Positions 49,579-58,759 of a stretch of 64,000 nt of DNA are shown here, piece after piece. The DNA is taken from assembly GCA_018136815.1 (NCBI GenBank), contig CM030936.1, positions 3,390,524 to 3,454,523 of the forward strand, in the 5' to 3' direction. Position 1 is the first letter of the stretch, and each line of letters opens with the position of its first letter. Source of the stretch: Isochrysis galbana. Taxonomy: Eukaryota; Haptophyta; Isochrysidales; Isochrysidaceae. A program made the position numbers and the translations under genes. The notes under the pieces were generated by a model. It did no database searches. It saw nothing but the letters and a program-made list of their open reading frames with translations, and was not told where the DNA came from.

Positions 49579-51039
49579 ATGGCCACCTCAGACACGCCGC
49601 CTCCCTCGTCTGGCACAGAGGAGCCGACTCGTAAGCGTCGGCGGTGGGGAGAAAGTGGTGCTACTCCTCCTCCTCCTTCCGTCGACACCGCCTCCGTCCA
49701 GGCTGCAGCCACTGCTGCAATCTTAGCGATGAATGCTGCTCTCGGCGCTCCTTCGCCTTCCGCCCTCTGGACTGCTTCTGCTCCTTCGCTCGCCGCCGTC
49801 ACGCGCTACGAGGCCGACATCGACATCAACGACTGTAAGCGTAAGGCCATGATCACGCGCAAGCAGACGCATGAGGAAATCGCCGCCGCCACGGGCGCTA
49901 CCATCTTTATCCGTGGGAGATACAAGCCGCCGGGGGATAGCTCGACTGACGAGAGGCCGCTCCACCTGCACATCGAGGCGGAGACCGAGGAGGCGCTTGG
50001 CAAAGCCGAAGAAATGATCCGCGAGCTGATGGGCCCTCCTGTGGAGGCCGCACCCGACGTGGGCGGCTACCCAGCAGGCGGCGACCCCACAGGTGGTGCT
50101 CGTCCGGCAGCGACCATGGCCCTTGGCCCTCTCCACGGCCCGCCGGCGCCAGCGCCGCCCTCAACCGGTGGCAGCACCGCAGGCGGCGGGTCTCTGAAAG
50201 CGCTTATTGAAGTGGGCCTCGACCCCAACGCGGGCTACCAAGTGCGCGGCAAGTTGCTTGGTCCAAAGGGCTCATACTTACGTCACATCCAGGACCAGAC
50301 GGGATGCCGCGTGCAGCTTGTTGGACGCGGATCGGGGAGTAATGACCCTTCGACGGGATCTGAGTCGACCTCGCCGCTCGCCCTCTCGCTCAGTGCCAAT
50401 TCGTCCGAAGCGCTCGAAGCGGCTACGTCGCTCGCAGAAAGTCTGGTGGCTGCCGTCCGAGCCGACTTCGAGCGGAGGACTGCCGCGCCATCTGGTCCCG
50501 TTCCCCCCCCGAGGCCACCTCCCGTGCCACCACCAGCGGTGCCACCGCCCGGGATGCCACCGCCGGGGATGCCACCGCGTGGAGTGCCGCCTCCACCGGG
50601 GATGCCACCTCCACCGGGGGTTCCGCCGCCCGCGGTGCTGCCGCCCGGGGTACCGTCGACTCCAACGGATGGGGGCGCAGCTTCCCATGGTGGCGCTGCG
50701 TCCCCAGTCAATGCGCCGGTTGCAGATCCTTCTGCGGCCTACGCGGCTGCCGGAGGATACGCGGGTGGATGGGGTGCAGGCTATGGGTTGTATGGGGCCC
50801 CGGGCGCTTACAGCGCTTACGGCTATGGCTACCCATCATATTATGGCGCCTATCCAGGATATGGAGGTGTGTACCATGGTTATGGTGCTTATGCTGGTGG
50901 TTATGGCCAGCCGCCCGCAGGCGGATACGGACAGACGATCGGGGGCGGTTATGGACAGCCACCAGGAAGCAGTTACGGACAGCCAGCTGCGAACACCAAC
51001 CAGTGTGCGGGACCTGAACCCCCGCCGCCGCCGCCATGA
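49579..51039 (+). CDS. KHDC4-like: KH-domain RNA-binding protein, KHDC4/BLOM7-like
   Basis: 486 aa from MATSDTPPPS at 49579; the frame is open earlier only through GA repeats. After RKRRRWG (basic), residues about 78-150 are the first KH-like domain (DIDINDCKRKAMITRKQTHE, TGATIFIRGRY, ERPLHLHIEAETEEALGKAE). Residues about 205-295 are the second (IEVGLDPNAGYQVRGKLLGP with the GPKG loop, SYLRHIQDQTGCRVQLVGRG). This order is that of KHDC4 (BLOM7), a splicing-associated factor. A Pro/Gly/Met-rich segment follows and then a Tyr-Gly-rich tail (GYGYPSYYGAYPGYGG) ending in poly-Pro, a low-complexity region of the kind found in RNP-granule proteins. Role in pre-mRNA splicing is inferred from the family. 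Confidence 0.9.
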   Translation: MATSDTPPPSSGTEEPTRKRRRWGESGATPPPPSVDTASVQAAATAAILAMNAALGAPSPSALWTASAPSLAAVTRYEADIDINDCKRKAMITRKQTHEEIAAATGATIFIRGRYKPPGDSSTDERPLHLHIEAETEEALGKAEEMIRELMGPPVEAAPDVGGYPAGGDPTGGARPAATMALGPLHGPPAPAPPSTGGSTAGGGSLKALIEVGLDPNAGYQVRGKLLGPKGSYLRHIQDQTGCRVQLVGRGSGSNDPSTGSESTSPLALSLSANSSEALEAATSLAESLVAAVRADFERRTAAPSGPVPPPRPPPVPPPAVPPPGMPPPGMPPRGVPPPPGMPPPPGVPPPAVLPPGVPSTPTDGGAASHGGAASPVNAPVADPSAAYAAAGGYAGGWGAGYGLYGAPGAYSAYGYGYPSYYGAYPGYGGVYHGYGAYAGGYGQPPAGGYGQTIGGGYGQPPGSSYGQPAANTNQCAGPEPPPPPP

Positions 51040-52240
51040 CACTCTTGCAGGACTCGCTCATTTGCACCTGCAGCCATCTATGCAATATGATCGCACAAAT
51101 CGCGAGTCGTGTTGCACGATAGTGTGAGTACGCGTCCAGCATCTAAAGCTGCTCGCCTATCTTCCAGTAGTCGTGGTCACCCCATCCCGCCGGCTCTTGG
51201 TTGCTTGGAATTAGCATTGGACCACCTCAAGACTCTCTCGTGTGGCCACGAGCGCCCATTTGCCGTCCGCCACAATCAAGACAAAAGTATGGGCGATGGA
51301 CCTGGATCGCACAACAGCCAAAGGATGTTCTGTTGCAATACCCATCGTTGCTCTCGGCGGAATGTTATTGATCCCTTCAGAGTCTTTGCTCATGCACTAG
51401 AGCGTTGATGCCCTCGACCCTAGGAACGTTGATTGCCTTGTTTGCTGAATTGTGCTTGTGCAACGCACTCACATTGGCTGCGAAGTGCGCTTTCAACGTG
51501 CACGGAGAAACGCGGGATAATGCACGCTGCATGCGCCACGCTTGGTACTCGAGGTCGAACGAATTGCCACAAGCGATAACCGTAGAGTATACAAAGTCTA
51601 ACTACATTTCTTGAAGGCAGCGGGATGTTGTGGCTAGCTGTGGTTGCGTGGCGGAGGTCGCGTTCCGTCGAAAGAGGACCATGTGACGTTTTACTTAAAT
51701 TTAAATGTAGTAGTAGTAGTAGTATAACTATAAAATACGAGTTTACAGTGGGCTTGGGCCAAAAATTCGCCTCTGTATAGTGAGTTTATTATTATATATT
51801 GACTATGGATGGACGCGCTCGGCGGGTTAAGTTAAATACTACAGTACTAGTAATAGCCTACAATAAATACCCCACCGTTTGCACTATTTACTACACATAA
51901 TGACCTGGACCTGGCCAGATGTGATGAGTTGCAATCACTTCGACATGCGCACGGCGTGCACATCAGAAAGTTTCTTGACGCGCGCCCCCCGCGCGCGGGG
52001 TCGCCGTGCGTTCGTATGGAACCTTCGTCGGGATGTGCACGCCGTACGCCGGCAACATTTCGCCAGGGCCAGGGCCTCAGGCCTCAGGGGCCCTCACGCG
52101 CCCCCAAATATCCGGCATATAGCATATATCCGGGAGCTATCTATTATCTATTTCGGCAGATCTGCCCAAATATCTAAAAAGATATCTGGGATATCTTGGC
52201 CTGGGCCAAGGCGGTGTTCGTAGAGAAGGGAAGACACGGA
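51040..52240. other. Intergenic and hAT-like debris
   Basis: GTTCCGTCGAAAGAGGACCA at 51664, then a TAG trinucleotide run (51705-51722). 52080-52200 has repeated CCAAATAT/GATATC words ending GGATATCTTGGCCTGGGCC, similar to the right end of the hAT element at 654. GCACGGCGTGCAC (51951) and its inverse-like GTGCACGCCGTACGC (52033) are 80 bp apart. No gene. Confidence 0.4.
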
Positions 52241-52241
52241 G

Positions 52242-53368
52242 CTAGTAGCTAGCCTAGTTGGGCTGTAAGTACTGATATTAGTACTGATGCATTAATTAGT
52301 ATTACGGACAAAAAATTCCGTCCTAGAAACTAGGACCACGTCCTAGAAAATTCTTGGATTTCTAGGACTCTGCGGATCATGCCTCCATTATAGCCTATGG
52401 TGAGCTTATGAGACTTCCCATCACCTGAAGCAAACCATCTCCACATCCCATTCAACCTTAGCTCTCCCCATGACCAACTCTGCGGAGCTTGTCTTTGCTT
52501 ACTTCTGCTACCACATTCAGCATGCGGTGCTGCACTCGGGCGTCCGCTCGCACCAGAGGAGCTTTATTTTAGACCTTTTGGAGCAGTAGGCTAGCGGATT
52601 GGACACTTAGATGACAAAACCAAGCTTGGTGGTCACTGAAGGTCTCAAAGAGGGCAGTCAAAGCAACATTTCATCTCCTGGGGACCATGGGTAGAAGAGC
52701 TCCCCATTGGGTGGTATCAGCCATTTCTCCCGTTTCTAGGACAAGCAGCAATTCCGACCAGGTGACCCGCAAACGCGTCACAAAACTTGGTGTTGCTGAG
52801 GGAATGGTGCCTAGGTACACTTGGAACATTTAATGAGGACATGCATGTGGTAACTCAATAGCCAAGGTTTGGGACAAAATAACATGGTATGCTCATGCTC
52901 TCACCTAGCAAAGTCCGTCCTAGTTTCTAGGACTGGTCCTAGAAAGCTGGGTACCTTTATCCGATTAGCTCCCCAGGAGCGGATATACTGATGTTAGTGC
53001 CGAGGCTGCCAGTTCAAAAATACTCCGGAGCGGGAACGAGTCCCCGCGAACAAGCACAGAGGCGCGCCCGCCCGCTCCCTCCCCCCTATCTCTCTTGCTA
53101 GCTGCCCACCCCCCACCCCCACCACCTTGCTTGGCCTCTTGGCCTCTTCACATGCACCTGCCAACTCGTGCTCTCGGTTTGTTTGCGCTGCCCTCCCCTT
53201 TGCGCGCGCGCCACGCGCTGCACGTAAGTATAATTATAATAATAGCGATACTAGAAGTTGTAATAGGGGTGTAAGCTGATATTAGTATTGATGTAAGTAC
53301 TGATGTAAGTGTAAGCTCAAAACCACCGTAAGCTTACGGATTGACAGCCCAACTAGGGTAGCTAGTAG
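52242..53368. mobile_element. 1.13-kb non-autonomous element with 25-bp inverted ends, carrying a nested module
   Basis: Left CTAGTAGCTAGCCTAGTTGG-GCTGT (52242-52266) and right (53344-53368, reverse complement CTACTAGCTACCCTAGTTGG-GCTGT) match at 23 of 25. AAGTACTGATATTAGTACTG at the left (52266-) is echoed by GATATTAGTATTGATG at the right (about 53278). Inside, 52315-52955 is bracketed by TCCGTCCTAG-AAA-CTAGGAC and TCCGTCCTAG-TTT-CTAGGAC palindromes each followed by GTCCTAGAAA. A 41-codon frame (MTNSAELVFAYFCYHIQHAV, 52468-52590) lies in the module. No transposase. Confidence 0.6.
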
Positions 53369-53454
53369 GTGTGTGGCCCAGAATCTTCAGATCCCCCCCC
53401 CCCCCCCTGTGATGTGTGATGTGCACGCCGTGTGTACACCCCTCCTTGTGGGGG

Positions 53455-53672
53455 AACTCCGCCGTCGCCGAATTTCCTCCCCACTGGCGCACCCCACGGC
53501 CCCCCCCGCGCCCACGCCGCCGAATTTTCCCCCCGCCGTCGCCGAATTTCCTCCCCAAACGTACACTTAAAACACTGGCGCACCCCGCATCCCCCGCCCC
53601 GCCCCCGCCCACGCCGCCGAATTTCCCCCCCGCCGTCGCCGAATTTCCTCCCCAAACGTACATTTAAAACAA
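53455..53672. repeat. Tandem repeat, unit about 96 bp
   Basis: CGCCGTCGCCGAATTTCCTC with CCCAAACGTACA(C/T)TTAAAAC returns at about 53530 and 53628, with a partial unit at 53460; CACTGGCGCACCCC links them. Frames are Pro-rich by composition. Confidence 0.65.
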
Positions 53673-53743
53673 TGCACAATGCACAGTCTTCAGAGAGAAT
53701 CCAGAGAGAGAGGAAGAAAGAAACGTGGGAGGGCCGACTCGCC

Positions 53744-53944
53744 ATGCATCCGCGGCGGCCGACGCCGCCGACGCCCATCCCGGAGTGGGAGCTGGGGCAG
53801 GGCCTCTCCGTGCGGCGCTCCGTCTCCGGGAGCTCGGTGGACACAGCTGCACGAGCGGCAGCAGCAGCAAATCGGGCTGGTGGTGCTCTCCTCCCCGGCA
53901 CGACCAGGCGAGCGTGCAACGTGCGGACCACCCATTGGAGGTGA
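53744..53944 (+). CDS. Possible short exon or gene, low confidence
   Basis: ATG 53744 opens MHPRRPTPPTPIPEWELGQG, LSVRRSVSGSSVDTAARAAA and continues to TTHWR near 53942, where GGAG|GTGACG could be a donor. It has protein-like composition, but all three plus frames and the minus strand are also open here. A C run (53980-53993) follows. Confidence 0.25.
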   Translation: MHPRRPTPPTPIPEWELGQGLSVRRSVSGSSVDTAARAAAAANRAGGALLPGTTRRACNVRTTHWR

Positions 53945-54199
53945 CGCGCATCGACGCCTCTCTCTCTCTCGCTCCGCCCCCCCCCCCCCCCCCCACCCCA
54001 CCCCACCCCGCTGTCGCATTCGCGAATCGACTCTCGCTTGGCTTCTCTCTTCTCTTCGTTCGGTATTTATCGTTATAATTCTCTCGTTCTCGTTCTCGGT
54101 CAAAAACTTCGCGTGGACGCCTAGGATCTAGGGTTCTGGAGCGCCCTCCCTCTTTCTCTCGAAGAGAAGGGAAGTTTCCCCACCTTTCTTCCTCCCAGG

Positions 54200-54600
54200 C
54201 GCCTCGCAAAAAGGTTTAATTCGCTATCTCCCCGCGTTTCTTTACCTGCTTCTGGGGGCAATCAGGTTTGGTTTGCCATCTCCCCTTGGAGATCGATTTA
54301 GGTTCGCTGCTTGGGTGAGGGAATCTTTCTCCTTGGTCCTTGGTTTGCCATCTCCCCTTGGAGATTGATTTAGATTCGCTGCTTTGGTTTTGGGTTATCT
54401 TTCTCCTTGATGCAAGTTGCATGAAAGCCCTTGGTCCCGTTGGTTTTTGGTTTTCTCCTCCCTTGGTTGCAACTCGGGGTTGCTCGATAGAAACGTCTAG
54501 AAGGTGCACGCTCAACAGCAAGATTTCTTCGATTGCAAGGATACCTCGCTGCGATCTGTATCCAATGTGATCGCCGTGGTTGCGCGACATAACGTTCCTC
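54200..54600 (+). mobile_element. Gypsy leader/polyprotein-start remnant
   Basis: GTTTGCCATCTCCCCTTGGA, TTCGCTGCTTGGGTGAGGGA and GATGCAAGTTGCATG are the plus-strand counterpart of 8960-8760 (-). The frame VATRGCSIETSRRCTLNSKI matches VAIQGRSLEASRRFTLNGKI of the gypsy remnant at 8820. The CCATCTCCCCTTGGAGAT segment is duplicated (about 54277 and 54349). It ends near 54590. Confidence 0.7.
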
Positions 54601-55384
54601 TTCGACTTTCCGCCTTGGTGGGAAAATCCAAAGCGAAGACACGCTCCGACCGTCGCTGCGGAATCTCTCTCTCTCTCTCGCTCTCTCTCTCCGTCTCTCG
54701 CGACGTGTTTGAGTTACCGGCGATGTGGGGTCTCGGTTATTTCATGTTTTGCTTGGTTTGGGTGAATGATTCTAGTGCGTTCGTGAGTCGGTGCATCCTG
54801 TTGTTTTCTGCATCGTTGTCCGACGTCCTGTCATCAGTCGTCATCCGTCGCTCTCGCTCTCGTCGCTCTCGCTCTCGTAACACTCGTACCCTACAATCCC
54901 TCCTCGCCAGCCCCTGCCCCTGCCAACACAGCCCTCCTCTCACTCACCCTCGCCTCTCGCCTCTCGCTCGATGTCGCTCTCGCCGCCGTCCTCGCCCTCG
55001 CTCAAGCCCGCCTGCCCGCCTTCCTCTGCTGACGGGCCTCAGCCCGTCAGCGTCTCCGAAGTCGTCTCCTCCGCCGCGCCTGCCGCCGGTCTGCCTCCTT
55101 CCTCATTGCCCTCAGGCCCTATGGGCCATCCCAATTCGTCACCCGCGCGCCTACGGACCACTGAGTCCCCCCCCACCACCACCACCACCTACGGAGCCCC
55201 CCCCCCCCCCCCCCCCCGCCGCCGCCGCCGAAGTCCCCCGTCGCCATACGGGGGTACGGGGGGGGGGGGGGGCTAATTTTTGCCATGCCAACGACCGCTA
55301 CGCGGTCAACACACATTTCCCAAAGCTAATTACTGTTTATATAATAATACTCCGCCTCCTCTTGGAACACGCCACTCGACTGAC
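54601..55384. other. Spacer, CT/C-rich
   Basis: CTCGCTCTC repeats (54660-54700, 54850-54890) and C/G runs at 55200-55217 and 55260-55272. No gene recognised. The right part serves as upstream region of the 55385 gene. Confidence 0.35.
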
Positions 55385-56264
55385 ATGCATCGCCACCGCT
55401 CGGATCCTCCGCTCGCTCCTCCGACGCACTCCCCGTCCACCGCCCTCGGATCTATGGAAAGTCAGTCGGACAGCCCTGTGCCGCCGCCCAAGCGCCACCA
55501 GACACGAGTGCGCTGCTCGCGATGCGGCGTGACATTCGTGAATCTCATCATGTTCCGGCGCCACGGGTGCGCGGCTGGGACGCGCTCATTGTCGCATCCA
55601 AACGAAGGGCATACAAGCTCGGACTCGGACGGCAGTGGCGGCGGCGGGCCGTCAGGTTGCTGCTCTGGGGGGCAGTCGCCGGTGCTGCAGAGGACACATG
55701 GCGGGAGGGGCGCCGTGGCCCCGTCCACACCTGCATCGGCCTCTGCGTCGCCCGAGCCGCCGGTGTCGCCGCCACCGCATGAGCACTCGCCGCACGAGCA
55801 CTCGCCGAACTCGTCAAGATCCGCGCTCTGGGAAGGAGGCAGCTCACAAGGGGCTGCAATCCCGACTGGGCTGGGCGCCTTGCACCATTGCGGTGCGGGA
55901 TCCACGCCGCCGTTGGCTGTGGCGGCGTGCTCACAGGCGTGCATCAGTCGCTCCGCCGGTGAAACCATCGCCGCTAGCTCTGTTCACTGGCCAGAAAGAC
56001 GACTGGTGGGACCTCCCTCTCGAAGCGGGCGCCGAGGTCGCCGCACTCCGAGCCAAGCGTGAGCAAGAGAGAGGGAGGGAGGTCCTGAGCTGGCAGCTTG
56101 TAAGCGTCTCGCCGGAGATGCTGGCCAAGCTGCCACTGCGTCGCTTCGGTACCCATAAGTGGCTGCTGATGCAGCTCGCAGATTCCCGCCTGGGCGCAGG
56201 TACGCGTTGTGGCCGCAGCCACAGCGTGGAACACCGCCCAAGGGAAGCCTCGCGCACACCATGA
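55385..56264 (+). CDS. Zinc-finger-like protein of unknown function, two exons
   Basis: Exon 1 55385-55892, exon 2 from 55948; a 55-nt intron (GTGCGG...CATCAG) joins the two frames in phase 1. Exon 1 has RVRCSRCGVTFVNLIMFRRH then GC, a C-x2-C-x12-H finger whose fourth ligand would be the Cys two residues on. A Ser/Gly/Pro-rich linker with HEHSPHEHSP follows. Exon 2 is a compact, probably folded part: LFTGQKDDWWDLPLEAGAEV, AALRAKREQERGREVLSWQL, MLAKLPLRRFGTHKWLLMQL. It may stop at 56264 or splice again at GCAG|GTACGC (56200) to a further exon such as VIPVESCKFRVPLVPDPSQW...NPFVYL (to 56473); no acceptor gave a clean frame. MESQSDSPVP (55454) is an alternative start. Confidence 0.5.
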
Positions 56265-56509
56265 GGGGCAGGCTTTGGCACGGGGTGATCCCGGTGGAGA
56301 GTTGCAAATTCCGCGTTCCACTCGTGCCCGACCCCTCGCAGTGGCGGCAAGAGTCTGTCCGCTCTGCAAACCCGCTAGGCCCCACTGCTAGACAGCACAG
56401 GCACCTGCGTCTTCGTGCTGGCGATGACCTGCGGGATGTCCGCTTCTTGCTTAACCCCTTTGTGTACCTGTAATTGATGTTGTGCGGGAGGCGGCCAAGG
56501 TGCGCGTGT

Positions 56510-56650
56510 GCGTGAGAGAGAGAGAGAGTGTTGGTGTGGCGGTGCCAGGGCGGACGTGTGTGTGTGTGGGTGTGTGTGTGTGTGGGTGTGGGTGGGTGGG
56601 TGGGTGTTTGTGGGTGTGGGTGTGGGTGTGGGTGTGGGTGTGGGGTGGTG
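56510..56650 (+). repeat. GT-rich microsatellite
   Basis: GA run, then (GT)n and GTGTGG/GGTGTG hexamers, most regular from 56590 to 56645. Confidence 0.85.
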
Positions 56651-56689
56651 CTCACGACAGCATCTTAAGCGTAAAGAGATGAGGGCTCC

Positions 56690-57335
56690 GTCCGTCCCTT
56701 CCTGCTGGATGCATGCGTCTTGCGCAGATGGCCTACAACCATCTTTAGTCTTTAGACACATCGATCTTTAAGCGATAGACGTCACCCAACTATGGGATGG
56801 GCCCAACGCGAAGAGATGACCCAGCACCATCGTTGTAAATAGGCACATCTGCCCATCACTCGCGCGCCCATCCCCCCACCATCTCCATCTCAGGATGGCT
56901 CTCGTCCCATCCTAAGGGATGCGTGCAATTTGCAGGATGGCTCACAACCATCTTTGGATGGCATCCATCCATGAGATGGGGGTTGTCCACCTAATGGGAT
57001 GCACTTGCCCCGCCAAATGGCCCAACATCGTCTCTAGATGGGCGCATCTACCCATCTTTGCAATGCAACCATCCCAAGCGATGGGAATGTATCATCCTTG
57101 GGGATGCGCCATCTTGGTGGATGCATACGTTGCATCTTCAGGATGCGTTTATCCGCAAGATGGGTAGAACCCATTTGCAGATGTGCGCACCTACTGCCGA
57201 CAATTGCCATCGTGGCGGGTGGACATCTGAAAGATGGGGCAAACGCCATCTCCAGATGCCCACATCCCAGCCATCTTTGGGATGTTGTACCCATCCATAC
57301 GGATGCGGGGGGGTCCATCTTGAGATGGACTTTCC
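56690..57335. repeat. Array of CATC-loop-GATG hairpins, period about 40 bp
   Basis: About twenty short inverted repeats with CATC/GATG-type arms and 4-7-nt loops start at 56886, 56908, 56949, 56966, 56988, 57026, 57053, 57070, 57093, 57110, 57133, 57150, 57172, 57224, 57247, 57272, 57292 and 57316. Examples: CATCTTTGGATG, CATCCTAAGGGATG, CATCCCAAGCGATG, CATCTTGGTGGATG, CATCTCCAGATG. From 57053 to 57172 the spacing alternates 17 and 22-23 bp, so two hairpins make a unit of about 40 bp. More degraded members extend left to about 56690. Loops and spacers vary while stems are kept. No long frame with protein character is present and it resembles no CRISPR. Confidence 0.8.
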
Positions 57336-57833
57336 CATCCGCCCATCCCCTAACACGCTTGGGCGTGTATCGCGTATCGCGTATGCCTCGTACTCGGGCA
57401 CGAACGAAGACGAGCAAGGATGAGTTCACATCTACACCGACATCAATATTCAATATATAATACTACTAGTAATACTAGTAGTATAAGAAGAAAGACGAAT
57501 ACATCGGCTAGGGTGGTGGACTAATGTAAATATATCGGCTGAGGCGCCTCTGAAGAAAAAGGGGGCACTCGTCGCGTGGCACTCCAAAGGACCAAAGGCG
57601 ACTTTCGGGGGTTTCCGAGGACCCGCCGCAAAACACGCGGATTCCGACAAACGCCAAACGCCCAGTCCGCCGTCGCGCGACATATTCATATTAATGCGAG
57701 CCTGCGAATATTTCGGCCGTCGCGGGTAACATGTGTAACATCACGCTATTATGCCCCCGATGAGCCGTCGACCGGGGGCCAATACAAAAAATATTTGCGT
57801 CCGGTGCGTCCTCAGCCCAATATGTGCTGTTTT
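57336..57833. other. Spacer
   Basis: Contains TACTACTAGTAATACTAGTA (about 57460-57480). No gene. Its right end supplies the 8-bp target duplication of the hAT element. Confidence 0.4.
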
Positions 57834-58716
57834 TAGGCTGGGGTCAGGATTTCGAAAATTTCTTTCGAAATTTGGGGGGGTTTCGCCGTGGGAAATTTCG
57901 TTCGAAATTTCTCGAAATTTGGGGGGTCAGGGGACTAAAGATGCGATACCAAGGGGGGGGGGCCGGGGGGAGCGGGGGGGGGAGGGGGAGCGCGGGAGCG
58001 CGCGAACCCGTGGCGCGAAATCAGAGCGCTCCCCTGCCCCTCCGCCCAGAGACCCCTCCCAACCTCCCCCCAAGATGGAGCGGGAACAGAGGCAGAGGCA
58101 GAGGCGCGCTGCCCACTCGCCGGGGGACACAACGGCAGCGCCATTCGTTGATTTGTTGTATGGACCTCGGCGCGCCTCAGTGTCGAGTGGGCACAAGTGC
58201 TGGCGCAAGCGAGGCCTGAAGGGAGCGAGGCCGAAGCGAGCGAGGCCGATGAGGAGGGGGGGAGCCCCAAATTCTGCCTCGTGTGAGCGTGTCTTTTCCG
58301 TTTTGAAGTGCATGTTTGGTGACAACCAGATGCAGACCCATTCCGATCAGTTGGAGTGCGGCTTGATGTTACGTTACAACAAGCGCGAGTGAATGAGTGA
58401 GTGAGTGAGCAGGGTCTAAGGCATTACTGATCATTATCTTACTATTCTCTTTGGTAAGGGTTGTAGGTTGTTCATAGAATACTATAGACTATCTATAGAT
58501 AGCAATGGATAGATGACAGATATCAGGGCGGAGGATGCGTGGTGCGTGGACCAGCTAGCGGGTGCGCCGCGAAACGCGCGTGAGCCTATTAAAAATCTAG
58601 TGTCGCCACGCGAAATCTCGAAATTTCATCGAAATTTGGGGGTGTGGGCTCGAAATCTGAACGAAATCTCAAACGAAATTTGGGCGAGTTGAAAACGAAA
58701 TCCTGACCCCAGCCTA
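57834..58716 (+). mobile_element. Complete small hAT element with perfect terminal repeats and 8-bp target duplication
   Basis: The terminal repeat TAGGCTGGGGTCAGGATTTC-G (57834-57854) is exactly inverted at 58696-58716. The flanking GCTGTTTT is exactly duplicated (57826-57833 and 58717-58724). Subterminal CGAAATTT(GGGG) words are numerous at both ends (57850-57935, 58610-58690). Total 883 bp, much shorter than an autonomous hAT (2.5-4 kb). It encloses only a hATC-type coding fragment. The intact ends suggest recent movement, presumably by a transposase encoded elsewhere. Confidence 0.92.
58075..58392 (+). CDS. hAT C-terminal-domain protein encoded inside the small hAT element
   Basis: ATG 58075 opens a 105-codon frame: MEREQRQRQRRAAHSPGD, a basic middle (KRGLKGARPKRARPMRRG), then APNSASCERVFSVLKCMFGD, NQMQTHSDQLECGLMLRYNK and RE-stop. 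The C-terminal 45 residues are the hATC dimerisation core (SxCERVFS...MFGDN...DQLE..L.LRYN). The frame is open well upstream of 58075. The RNase H-like catalytic DDE core and BED finger are missing. Because it is intact and carries a basic arm, it could be expressed as a short protein able to dimerise with a full transposase; that is inference. Confidence 0.55.
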   Translation: MEREQRQRQRRAAHSPGDTTAAPFVDLLYGPRRASVSSGHKCWRKRGLKGARPKRARPMRRGGAPNSASCERVFSVLKCMFGDNQMQTHSDQLECGLMLRYNKRE

Positions 58717-58759
58717 GCTGTTTTTGTGTGGTGTGGGTATACGTGCGAAAACTTTTAGG

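Noticed and set aside
51940-53440. GCACGGCGTGCAC-type words as terminal repeats of one element
   Set aside because: Four occurrences differ in flank and orientation, and no matching target duplication was found; kept only as debris notes.
56690-57335. CRISPR array
   Set aside because: The repeats are short palindromes with degenerate sequence, not identical 23-47-nt repeats with unique spacers, and the genome is eukaryotic with no cas genes.
57100-57460. Open frames of 80-140 codons through the hairpin array
   Set aside because: All three plus frames and the minus strand are open, which follows from the repeat; their products are repeat-derived (HL/RW/MG-rich) without conservation.
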